Origin: Flammeovirgaceae bacterium UBA5008
GTDB lineage: Bacteria; Bacteroidota; Bacteroidia; Cytophagales; Cyclobacteriaceae
DNA: 25,726 bases
Assembly (NCBI GenBank): GCA_002398365.1
Contig: DGYK01000010.1
Location: 15,075-40,800, forward strand
Reading direction: 5' to 3'
Shown here piece after piece: positions 15,273 to 22,843 of the stretch. Every line of letters starts with the position of its first letter. Position 1 is the stretch's first letter. The notes under the pieces were generated by a model. The model saw only the letters and a list, made by a program, of their open reading frames with translations. It did no database searches and was not told where the DNA came from. The position numbers and the translations under genes were made by a program.

Positions 15273-17048
15273 TTAATAAAGTTGATACTTGGGCGACTGC
15301 ATCATCGCATTAAATAAATTTTTCAATTGCATTTCGATGGTTTCCGGATCGGAGTTGGTATTCCATCGCGTTGTCCAGGCGGCTTCCGGATTTGCATCAA
15401 TCATTCCTAAGAAAGTGCTTAGGAAGTAATTCATTCGCGCTGCGGTTAATCCGGAATTGGTATCAGCACCGGTTGTGTAAGTTAAGTTTTCATGAACCGG
15501 AAAAAGATATTTGGCTAATTCGATGATCAGGCTTCGGGCATCGGATGCGATGGCATTGCTAAAGTTAGTTTTCACAAAGTTGACCACATCTACTTGCAAC
15601 GCATTTGGTGAAGTAGATCCCATTACCAACTCGTTGATAAAGTTGTAGCGCTCCGCCAGGTAGTTGGTGGAAATCCAACTCCGGTGATAAATAGGATATT
15701 GGTGGTAGGCATCATAGCCTGCTACATCAAACGGGTCGTAGAATGGCATGCCCATCAAACCAAGCGATCGGATGATGCCCACGGTTTGCTCATAAAATTC
15801 TGCAGGTAGTGTGGTGTAGTCTTGGAGCGGCACTTTGAAAAAGCGGAGCGTACCGACAATCAAATCCAATGGCGACTTGATGATTCCCCCGAAGTTGTCA
15901 TCATTCACACCTGGAGCGGCATCGTAGAAGTGCTGACTTTGAAAGAGTTCTTCTAAAACCGGTTGTAGTTTAAATCCATTCGTGGTAAAAGTAGATGCCA
16001 TCTCCTGAATGATTGAATCATCCAGTGTTTGATCAATTGAATGATACACATAGAACCGATAAATTCTTCGGCAAATGTTTCGGGCAGTTTCAGGCTGTGC
16101 ATAAATCTGTTCGATCAGTTGGCTGATTTCATCCAGCGCACTTGCTTCGGTGGCGTTATCTCCATTTAGCAGGAGAGGATCCGGCTGAATCGTTTTGTTA
16201 CCAAACCGATCGCTTAATGTTTTTACACTGTTGTCGTGGGCGGTGGCATTAGTCTTACTTCCTTTCACTTTGCCCCGTGGCAAAAGTGTGTCCGGATCGA
16301 TGTTGATAAAATTGCCAAGCGCATCTTTTTCAAATACAAAATCCAAATCCCACCCGGAAAGAACTCTTGCAGCGGCTTGAATGTCGGCTTCTTTGTAAAC
16401 TACATAATCACCAGGCTCGGTACCGGGTAAAGTAAATCCTTCCAGGCCACGACCTATGGTATACAACTCGTGCAGCTCGCGCGCATAATTTTCTTGTGGA
16501 TTGCCGCCTTTCACATTCAAATAGCCATCCAATACTTTGAGCATGGCATTATCGACACTCACTTTTTTTGCCAACTCTTTAAAGTTGAATGCAGGCCCAG
16601 CGGTTTTGTCAAAAGCAAAAAGCCGGAACAATTGGTTTTGAAAATAAACCGCCCGGCTATCATCTACTTTTGAAATGATGGTGGTAAGAACGGTGTGAAT
16701 GAAGAAGACTATTTTTTCGCGTGTGGCGTAGGCAACCGATTGATTGGCAGGAATTCCCTGACTCAGCATTTGTGCAATAAACCAACCTTTGAAATTATCT
16801 TGAAGTTCTAAGTTGCCGCTGTTCACGTCTTCCACCACACCGGAAAGGAACCATTCTTTTCCGGTCTTCGCATCGATCGGCAGAACAGGGTCGGGTAAGG
16901 GTTGTTGAAAAAGTTGAGCGACCGCCTGAGGGGCAGTAAGGTTGGCGAAACTTTCGATTAATTCTTTGGTAGGACCAAACGATGCCCGATGCAATAAGTG
17001 TGCAGCTCGCTTCGGTCCAAGAGTTCCTGATAATGGGGATAAAGGCAT
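15273..17048 (-). CDS. DUF1800 domain-containing protein
   Basis: A 591-residue protein with no signal peptide visible at its start (MPLSPLSGTLGPKRAAHLLH). The motifs AAHLLHRASFGPT at the start, the long helical body with NYARELHELYTIGRG, AARVLSGWDLD, ICRRIYRFYVYHS, and PFDVAGYDAY near residues 440-450 are what I know from DUF1800. The family is usually encoded beside DUF1501, as here, and its function is not established. Its stop (15273-15275) is 6 nt from the DUF1501 start. It is the first gene of the operon; the leader region upstream is 142 nt and shared with the divergent HMG-CoA lyase gene. I see no complete TAnnTTTG match in that leader. Confidence 0.9.
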   Translation of the reverse strand: MPLSPLSGTLGPKRAAHLLHRASFGPTKELIESFANLTAPQAVAQLFQQPLPDPVLPIDAKTGKEWFLSGVVEDVNSGNLELQDNFKGWFIAQMLSQGIPANQSVAYATREKIVFFIHTVLTTIISKVDDSRAVYFQNQLFRLFAFDKTAGPAFNFKELAKKVSVDNAMLKVLDGYLNVKGGNPQENYARELHELYTIGRGLEGFTLPGTEPGDYVVYKEADIQAAARVLSGWDLDFVFEKDALGNFINIDPDTLLPRGKVKGSKTNATAHDNSVKTLSDRFGNKTIQPDPLLLNGDNATEASALDEISQLIEQIYAQPETARNICRRIYRFYVYHSIDQTLDDSIIQEMASTFTTNGFKLQPVLEELFQSQHFYDAAPGVNDDNFGGIIKSPLDLIVGTLRFFKVPLQDYTTLPAEFYEQTVGIIRSLGLMGMPFYDPFDVAGYDAYHQYPIYHRSWISTNYLAERYNFINELVMGSTSPNALQVDVVNFVKTNFSNAIASDARSLIIELAKYLFPVHENLTYTTGADTNSGLTAARMNYFLSTFLGMIDANPEAAWTTRWNTNSDPETIEMQLKNLFNAMMQSPKYQLY

Positions 17049-17190
17049 CTTCTTGATTTTTGCTCAAGTTAATCCGACAAAAACAGAATATCATTCACTT
17101 TAACAGATAAAGAGTCATTTTAACCGATCATTGTTCAAATTTTTCTTTGATCAAGAATTACTTCAATTTTGTTTAACCTCTTTTGATTTT

Positions 17191-18042
17191 ATGAAGATTA
17201 TTGAATGCCCACGCGATGCCATGCAAGGCTTACCCGAATTTATCCCAACAGAGAAAAAGATTGAGTATATCAATCAACTACTGAAAGTTGGGTTTGATAC
17301 GATCGACTTCGGCAGTTTTGTCTCTGCGAAGGCGATTCCACAGCTGAAAGACACGGCTGAGGTATTGGCGGGTTTGAACGTAAGCACCACATCCAGTAAG
17401 TTATTGGCCATCGTTGCCAACACACGCGGAGCGGAAGAAGCGAGCAAACATTCATCCATTCTCTATTTGGGATTCCCACTTTCTATTTCTGAAACATTTC
17501 AGCAGCGAAACACCAATAAGTCCATTGCAGAAGCATTGAATACCGTCCGCGAGATTCAATCCATTTGTTCCGGTACGAACCAAGTGTTGGTAACATACAT
17601 CAGCATGGGATTCGGAAATCCGTATAACGATCCGTATGACGTATCGGTGGTGGAGCGATTTGTGGATTTGCTGGCCAATCTTCAAGTGAAAATCGTTTCG
17701 TTGGCCGATACGATTGGTGTTTCGCAACCTACACAGATAAATTATTTGTTTACAACGCTGACCAAACGCTTTCCGGAAATTGAATTAGGTGCGCACTTGC
17801 ATTCAAATCCCGCTACAGCGGTGCAAAAAATCGAAGCAGCTTACCTGGCCGGTTGCAGGCGTTTCGATGGTGCCATCAAAGGATTTGGCGGCTGCCCCAT
17901 GGCAGAAGATGAATTGGTAGGAAATCTTGCTACCGAAACAATTCTTTCTTATTTAGACCAACAATCTGCTGCACCTAACTTAAATCGCGAAGCGTTACAA
18001 AAAGCAATGATTATGGCGGACTCTGTTTTTCCGCACGCATAA
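17191..18042 (+). CDS. Hydroxymethylglutaryl-CoA lyase-like enzyme
   Basis: A 283-residue DRE-TIM metallolyase started at ATG 17191; the longer frame adds 20 hydrophobic residues read through the AT-rich leader. Key residues of the HMG-CoA lyase family are present. The catalytic/metal PRD (R8-D9) is in IECPRDAMQG, the metal ligands H202 and H204 are in GAHLHSNP, and the catalytic Cys235 is in GFGGCPMAEDE. N245 in VGN is also kept. The usual ExGPRDGLQNE is altered to IECPRDAMQG. The enzyme splits HMG-CoA into acetoacetate and acetyl-CoA in leucine/ketone metabolism. Homologues acting on related acyl-CoAs exist, so substrate is inferred. It is divergent from DUF1800 and converges with dprA at 7 nt. 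Confidence 0.88.
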   Translation: MKIIECPRDAMQGLPEFIPTEKKIEYINQLLKVGFDTIDFGSFVSAKAIPQLKDTAEVLAGLNVSTTSSKLLAIVANTRGAEEASKHSSILYLGFPLSISETFQQRNTNKSIAEALNTVREIQSICSGTNQVLVTYISMGFGNPYNDPYDVSVVERFVDLLANLQVKIVSLADTIGVSQPTQINYLFTTLTKRFPEIELGAHLHSNPATAVQKIEAAYLAGCRRFDGAIKGFGGCPMAEDELVGNLATETILSYLDQQSAAPNLNREALQKAMIMADSVFPHA

Positions 18043-18049
18043 GAAGTTA

Positions 18050-19162
18050 TTACTTGCTTAACGCGAATAACTTGCCGGGTAATGATTTGATCACACCTTT
18101 GAATTCTAATTGCAAGAGGAGGGAGGCTAGCTTTCCGGGTGATAATGAAGTGCGAATGGTTAATTCATCAATCATGGCTGGAATATCCTTTTGTTGCAAT
18201 ACCTGAATGACCATTTGTTCTTCCGGATCGAATGCCTCTAAATCAAGCGCATGACTTTTCTTTTTTTGAAATTCCTGATTTTCTACAGACCAGTTCATAA
18301 TGTATTCCAGATCCTTTACGCTCGTGTAGAGATTGGCTTTGTTGGTTTTAATCAACTTGTTGCATCCTTCGGAATACGTTTCACCCAAACTTCCGGGTAT
18401 GGCAAACACATCTTTGTTATATGAGTTTGCAATCTCAGCCGTAATCAGTGCGCCTCCTTTTTCAGCGGCTTCCACAACGATCAACGCATCACATAATCCT
18501 GCGATGATACGGTTGCGTGCCGGAAAATGATGCGCATCGGGTTTGGTGCCAAAACAGTTTTCGGTTAGCAGCCCGCCTTGCTCCAACATTTTTTGGGCGG
18601 TTTCCCGATGTGTTGCCGGGTAGATTACATCCATGCCACTTCCCATCACGCCAATGGTTTGTAGATTATTTTTCAACGACTGCTTGTGTGCATGAATATC
18701 GATGCCATAGGCAAGCCCGCTGATGATTAAGGGCTGATGTGGAATCAACTCGTGTATGAGTTGCTCTACCATTTCTTTACCGTAGGGTGTTGCCTTTCGG
18801 GTTCCTACAATTCCAACTGTTTTGAGTGGATTCAGTGACGCATTTCCTTGGTAATACAAAATGCCGGGAGCATCGTCTACATGTTTGAGCCGCAGCGGAT
18901 ATTTTTTATCCAGGTAAAAGATAATTTCGGTACCCGTCTTTTCTGCCTTTGCAATTTCTTTTTCAGCAAATTCAAAGCTTCTGCCTTCCAGGATGGCAGC
19001 AACCGTTACTTCACCAACGCCCGGAACTTTCAGGAGTTTGCCTTTGGGCGTTTTGAATACACGATCGGCCGATCCGCAATAACTGATCAATTGCTTAATC
19101 AGTTTATCGCCAACTCCTGTAATTTGATGAAGGGCTAAAAAGGAAAGCCTTTCTTGATCCAT
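18050..19162 (-). CDS. dprA: DNA-processing protein DprA
   Basis: A 370-residue protein that in other bacteria binds incoming single-stranded DNA and loads RecA during natural transformation. The N-terminus carries a helix-hairpin-helix-like segment (ALHQITGVGDKLIKQLI). The Rossmann core has VGIVGTRKATPYG, ISGLAYGIDIHAHK, GSGMDVIYPATHRE, HHFPARNRIIAGL and KGGALITAEIA, all standard for DprA. A C-terminal winged-helix-like segment (about 310-370) ends in LPGKLFALSK. Length is normal. Upstream by 94 nt in the same direction is a MerR-like gene; a terminator-like hairpin (19182-19197) sits 20 nt before the dprA start. Presence of dprA does not prove competence. Confidence 0.96.
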   Translation of the reverse strand: MDQERLSFLALHQITGVGDKLIKQLISYCGSADRVFKTPKGKLLKVPGVGEVTVAAILEGRSFEFAEKEIAKAEKTGTEIIFYLDKKYPLRLKHVDDAPGILYYQGNASLNPLKTVGIVGTRKATPYGKEMVEQLIHELIPHQPLIISGLAYGIDIHAHKQSLKNNLQTIGVMGSGMDVIYPATHRETAQKMLEQGGLLTENCFGTKPDAHHFPARNRIIAGLCDALIVVEAAEKGGALITAEIANSYNKDVFAIPGSLGETYSEGCNKLIKTNKANLYTSVKDLEYIMNWSVENQEFQKKKSHALDLEAFDPEEQMVIQVLQQKDIPAMIDELTIRTSLSPGKLASLLLQLEFKGVIKSLPGKLFALSK

Positions 19163-19175
19163 GATTTTACTGTGA

Positions 19176-19197
19176 AAAAATGATAACCCCGGTTATC
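19176..19197 (-). terminator. Terminator-like inverted repeat between merR-like gene and dprA
   Basis: GATAACC (19182-19188) and GGTTATC (19191-19197) are perfect inverted arms. Read on the minus strand the hairpin is followed by ATTTTTTCAC. It could terminate the MerR-family transcript, attenuate read-through into dprA, or act as an operator 20 nt upstream of dprA. The stem is short, with 3 GC pairs of 7. Confidence 0.45.
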
Positions 19198-19256
19198 GCG
19201 AATGATTTGGCGAATGCCTGTGGGTTGATGTGAGCCGGGGATAGCTCGGAATTTAT

Positions 19257-19595
19257 TTACGACAGCTTTTCGCGCACTTCTACTAAAAAGGATCTTACTT
19301 TTTTCAACGAATCCAGTAAATCCATTTTATCGCGCACCGATTGGCTGTCATTCTTCAACATTTCTTTCGCACCCTGAAGGGTGAATCCTTTCTCTTTTAC
19401 CAAATGGTAAATGGTGCGAACATTTTCGATATCTTCTTTCGTAAACTGGCGATTGCCTTTCCGATTTTTTTTAGGCTGAATAAGATCGAATTCCGTTTCC
19501 CAGAAGCGTATCAGAGATGGGGCTACATTAAACTGCTCGGCTACTTCACCGATCGAGTAATACAGCTTCTCAATTTCTTTTTCTTTGTACGCCAT
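19257..19595 (-). CDS. MerR-family transcriptional regulator (short, no effector domain)
   Basis: A 112-residue regulator. The winged helix-turn-helix covers about residues 11-80: YYSIGEVAEQFNVAPSLIRFW, TEFDLIQPKKNRKGNRQFT and EDIENVRTIYHLVKEKGFTL, followed by GAKEML. The rest is a dimerisation coiled coil (DKMDLLDSLKKVRSFLVEVREKL). No metal- or ligand-binding domain follows. Small MerR proteins like this are common in Bacteroidota and often precede other genes. Its gene is 94 nt upstream of dprA. An 8-bp inverted repeat TTCATTTT-TTAC-AAAATGAA (19616-19635) lies 21 nt upstream of its start and is a candidate site for self-regulation. Confidence 0.93.
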   Translation of the reverse strand: MAYKEKEIEKLYYSIGEVAEQFNVAPSLIRFWETEFDLIQPKKNRKGNRQFTKEDIENVRTIYHLVKEKGFTLQGAKEMLKNDSQSVRDKMDLLDSLKKVRSFLVEVREKLS

Positions 19596-19615
19596 GTAGT
19601 GGTTAAGAGAGGTAT

Positions 19616-19635
19616 TTCATTTTTTACAAAATGAA
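19616..19635. promoter_or_regulatory. Inverted repeat upstream of the merR-like gene (operator candidate)
   Basis: TTCATTTT (19616-19623), spacer TTAC, AAAATGAA (19628-19635): 8-bp perfect arms, 21 nt from the start codon at 19595. MerR proteins bind dyads in their promoters; that this is one is an inference from position. Confidence 0.35.
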
Positions 19636-19710
19636 CATGATGCAAAGTAATAATTCTTTGTGCTGGAAGCAATGATGGCTAATTTTTTTATCGAATAGAT
19701 AACCCCAAAA

Positions 19711-20757
19711 TCAGTTGGATTTCAGTCTAACCCATCCCAAATCATCAATTTCGATTTTGCATTCGGGAAAATCTTGTTTCGTGAGTAACTGAATACGCTT
19801 TAAAACACGTTTTTCAGGGTCAATGGCAACAGGACCGTAGAATGATTGCTTCGTAGAGGTGATATGCGCCTTATAAAATTTGCCGTTGTTGCTGGTAAAT
19901 ACCTTCACGATCGGTGCGAGCCCATTGATACCTGACACATTGATGCCTCCATATGTGCAGAAGTTGCCCATGCTGTAGGCAATGAATCGATCTTTGTAAA
20001 CTTCCACCGCTCGTGTTACGTGCGGGCCATGTCCGAAAACAACATCCGCACCTACATCAATCAATTGGTGCGCGAATTGATACACATTACCCCGATTTTC
20101 TCCATGAAAAAGTTCGTTTTTGCGTGGCACGTGTTCATGCTGCGGGCCTTCTGCTCCTCCATGAAATGAAACAATCACCACATCCACTAGCGAATCCAGC
20201 TTGCGAACAATTCGTTTGGCTTCATTCAAATCATTGATGCTCGGGCAACCGGTGTTCGGTGCAAAAGCAGCCATGCCGTACTTTACACCATTGCGCTCAA
20301 AAACTACAAAAGGCTTGTTGGTTTGCCCCGCTTGATAGATGCCCGCGTTTTCCAATGAGCGGATGCTGCTCCGTTTTCCCATATCGCCAAAATCGCCTGA
20401 GTGATTGTTCGCCAAACTCATCACATCAAATCCGGCATTCACCAGGTTTTGAACATATTTCTCCGGACTGCGAAATACATAACAAACTTTTGGATCGCGA
20501 CATGTTTTAGCAATGCCGCCTTCATTCAACAGCACGCCTTCCAAATTTCCAAAGGTGACATCTGCATTTTGTAAAATCGGTTCCACCTCTTTCATCAACC
20601 CACGGCCATCATCGGGCGGCAATTTCCCGCCATTGGGGTAATTACTCCCCATCATCATATCGCCTACACCAATCAGTGTAACTGTATCTTTTTTAGATTG
20701 AGCAAAAACCGAAGTGAATAAACCGCAGATGAATGCGAATAGTAAAGTCGAACGCAT
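19711..20757 (-). CDS. CapA-family (PGA_cap) exported metallophosphatase-like protein
   Basis: A 348-residue protein with a signal peptide (MRSTLLFAFICGLFTSVFAQ). It has the CapA/PgsA-type metallophosphoesterase-like fold with its motifs in order: VTLIGVGDMMMG (metal ligand Asp), ADVTFGNLEGVLL, MSLANNHSGDFGDMG, VVIVSFHGGAEGP, ADVVFGHGPHV, FIAYSMGNFC. In capsule-forming Bacilli, CapA acts in poly-gamma-glutamate export or anchoring. In Bacteroidota such proteins occur outside capsule loci, as here. A peptidoglycan or gamma-glutamyl substrate fits the neighbours but is only inferred. It is 42 nt downstream of the second M23 gene in the same direction. The minus strand has TATTTTCG (20780-20787), one mismatch from the -7 box, so it may also have its own promoter. 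Confidence 0.88.
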   Translation of the reverse strand: MRSTLLFAFICGLFTSVFAQSKKDTVTLIGVGDMMMGSNYPNGGKLPPDDGRGLMKEVEPILQNADVTFGNLEGVLLNEGGIAKTCRDPKVCYVFRSPEKYVQNLVNAGFDVMSLANNHSGDFGDMGKRSSIRSLENAGIYQAGQTNKPFVVFERNGVKYGMAAFAPNTGCPSINDLNEAKRIVRKLDSLVDVVIVSFHGGAEGPQHEHVPRKNELFHGENRGNVYQFAHQLIDVGADVVFGHGPHVTRAVEVYKDRFIAYSMGNFCTYGGINVSGINGLAPIVKVFTSNNGKFYKAHITSTKQSFYGPVAIDPEKRVLKRIQLLTKQDFPECKIEIDDLGWVRLKSN

Positions 20758-20799
20758 GTTGTTAAGATGAAATGAGCCGCGAAAATAGAAAATTTCAGA

Positions 20800-21756
20800 T
20801 CAATCCAACGAAGTGGTTGACTGGCTGCCCAATTCAATCAGCTTTTCGTATTCTTTGTTGCTCAAATCGCGCTGAAAGAAGTTGATCGGGTTGATGGGTA
20901 CATTTTTATAGTGCACTTCGTAGTGCAGGTGCGGTCCGGCAGAAACTCCGGTGTTACCTACATAACCAATGATTTGTCCGCGCTTGATCATTTGTCCCGG
21001 CTCAACAATATAGCGGGTCAAGTGTGCGTAGCGGGTTTCAAATCCAAAGCCATGATCGAGGTAAATCACATTGCCATAGGTAGAGTAGCCGGTGTACATC
21101 ACTACCGCATCACCGGTGGCATAAACCGGAGAACCAATGGGTGCTGTGAAATCGAGACCATTATGAGGGCGCACATAGCCGAGTGTGGGGTGCATGCGCA
21201 TTCCGAAAATAGTGTGAAGCTGTTTTAAATCTTTGTTGTTGATGGGCTGAATGGCTGGTCGCGAAGCCCACATCTTTTGTTTTTTCTGGAGCTCTTCTTT
21301 TAGCTCTTGCATGGATTGTGTTTCAATGTCGAGTCGATTTTTTATCTTCTCGGCCTTTTCGTACACATATTTAATAACCGGGTAGGAGATGCCCGCACTT
21401 TCTTTTTCTCTACCACCCACACCGGCTTCGCGTTGTGTTGGCGACAAAGGATCGAGATCTAAAATAGTTCGGTAGTTGTGGTCATCATTTTTCTCTAGTG
21501 CAGTGAGTTGTTCAGCACTTCTTGTAAACTGACGATTCAGTACTTGCCACTCCGCCTTTAGCTGGGCATTTTCTTCCAACTGAAGTGTTTCATCTAAAAA
21601 CGGATATTTGAAGTGGAAATATATACTTCCGGCTAAACCGATCAAAAAACAAACCGAAAGAAACCGCATTGCTTTTTTTCCAAAAGCTTTTGGCGTTACG
21701 ATGATGGGCTCGTACTTACACGTTTCTTGATTATATGTGTATCTGATCTTCGCCAT
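20800..21756 (-). CDS. Membrane-anchored M23 peptidase (LytM-like), copy 2
   Basis: A 318-residue protein. Start at the ATG at 21754-21756, whose A is shared with the TGA stop of copy 1; a TTG one codon earlier is the alternative. Cytoplasmic N-terminus MAKIRYTYNQETCKYEP, one transmembrane segment (about 31-48), coiled coil (55-90), then a periplasmic M23 domain. Zinc ligands are H198 and D202 (PHNGLD) and H278 (HLH at 276-278); H245 (RYAH) is the second catalytic His. All are present, so it should be active as a peptidoglycan endopeptidase. Residues about 102-120 (DPLSPTQREAGVGGREKES) form an insertion absent from copy 1. It is translationally coupled to copy 1. Confidence 0.93.
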   Translation of the reverse strand: MAKIRYTYNQETCKYEPIIVTPKAFGKKAMRFLSVCFLIGLAGSIYFHFKYPFLDETLQLEENAQLKAEWQVLNRQFTRSAEQLTALEKNDDHNYRTILDLDPLSPTQREAGVGGREKESAGISYPVIKYVYEKAEKIKNRLDIETQSMQELKEELQKKQKMWASRPAIQPINNKDLKQLHTIFGMRMHPTLGYVRPHNGLDFTAPIGSPVYATGDAVVMYTGYSTYGNVIYLDHGFGFETRYAHLTRYIVEPGQMIKRGQIIGYVGNTGVSAGPHLHYEVHYKNVPINPINFFQRDLSNKEYEKLIELGSQSTTSLD

Positions 21757-22727
21757 CAATCCAACGACTGGTTTTGTTTGGTACTATTATACAGCATCTG
21801 TTGAAACTGCGCGCTGGTCAAACCACCGATGATATAATACACCGGATTTACATTTTTTCCATTCTTGATCACTTCATAATGCAAATGCGGGGCAATTGAT
21901 CCTCCACTCGAACCAACAACACCAATCACTTGTCCTTTAATCACTTTTTGTCCGTAGCGCACTTTCAATTCGCCTAAATGAGCATAGCGGGTAATGATTC
22001 CGTTTCCGTGATCAATTTCTAAATAGGTTCCAAAGCCGGCAACCAAACTACTTTGACTGGCTAAAATGACTGTACCACTGGCGCTGGCTAAAACATCGGT
22101 GCCGATGGGTAAGGCAATATCGACCCCATCATGGTGATAAAGGCCTTTATGAAATGGATTGATCCTTTTTCCAAAGCCTGAGACCAGCTTATCTACTTCA
22201 AATCCGGCTACGGGAGCTATAGTAGGAAGCGTTTTGATGGCCGAAATATCACTCCTATATATATGTGCAGATTGACTGAAAGCCTGGTTCGATGTTTTGG
22301 CTTTATTAAACAGCATTTCGGTTTGCTGACGCGTAGTTTGTTCCCATTCACCAAACAATTCGGGTTCGGCTGTTAATATCTCGTCTTTTTCTGCTTTGGA
22401 GTTATCGGTGGGAAGGTTGGCCTTCGTTTCGAAAAGCTGTTCGTAGAGACGGGTATCTTCTTCTTTTAGTTGGTTGATGCGTTCGTTCGATTCTTTCAGG
22501 CTGGCCGCCAATACCACTTTATATTCTTTCAAGGCCGCATTTTCTGCCCGCAATGTCTTTTCCAGAGGGGTGTCAACAAAATAGTTTTGAAGCATAACCA
22601 GCCCCACAAAGAAAAGTCCACCTAAAACGATATAACCAAATGCACTAAAGACAATGCTCAGCACAGAAACACTCGCTCTTTCATACCGCAAGGTTTTTGG
22701 GTTATATCTAAACTTAGTTTCAGCCAA
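21756..22727 (-). CDS. Membrane-anchored M23 peptidase (LytM-like), copy 1
   Basis: A 323-residue protein starting with TTG at 22725-22727. An in-frame stop lies two codons further upstream and the next ATG is 44 codons in, after the transmembrane helix has begun. The TTG start is supported because the first residues (MAETKFRYNPKTLRYE) match the start of copy 2. A transmembrane helix lies at about 26-47, a coiled coil at 54-105, and the M23 domain at about 178-300. Zinc ligands H199 and D203 (HDGVD) and H283 (HLH at 281-283) and catalytic H250 (RYAH) are intact. It hydrolyses peptidoglycan cross-links in the periplasm. Both copies end in SLD. Divergent from alaS with 116 nt between. Confidence 0.93.
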   Translation of the reverse strand: MAETKFRYNPKTLRYERASVSVLSIVFSAFGYIVLGGLFFVGLVMLQNYFVDTPLEKTLRAENAALKEYKVVLAASLKESNERINQLKEEDTRLYEQLFETKANLPTDNSKAEKDEILTAEPELFGEWEQTTRQQTEMLFNKAKTSNQAFSQSAHIYRSDISAIKTLPTIAPVAGFEVDKLVSGFGKRINPFHKGLYHHDGVDIALPIGTDVLASASGTVILASQSSLVAGFGTYLEIDHGNGIITRYAHLGELKVRYGQKVIKGQVIGVVGSSGGSIAPHLHYEVIKNGKNVNPVYYIIGGLTSAQFQQMLYNSTKQNQSLD

Positions 22728-22787
22728 CTTTTACGCGTTTTCTTTTAAAATGCCCTCAATGGGTTAATTTTGTGCTTTTGTTTGTTA

Positions 22788-22820
22788 TTGAACCCATAAA
22801 AATAGGGAAATACTTTTCCC
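22788..22820 (+). promoter_or_regulatory. Possible alaS promoter with overlapping inverted repeat
   Basis: TTG (22788-22790), 20 nt, then TACTTTTC (22811-22818), one base from TAnnTTTG. A perfect dyad GGGAAA-TACT-TTTCCC (22805-22820) overlaps the -7 region. Transcription would start about 20 nt before the ATG at 22844. Confidence 0.4.
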
Positions 22821-22843
22821 AACCAAAAGCTTAATTCGACCAA

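Noticed and set aside
18050..19162. Competence or DNA-uptake island
   Set aside because: dprA is widely conserved and no ComEC/ComF or pilus genes are in the window.
19711..20757. Capsule synthesis locus
   Set aside because: Only a CapA-like protein is present; no CapB/CapC-type or polymer synthesis genes are nearby.
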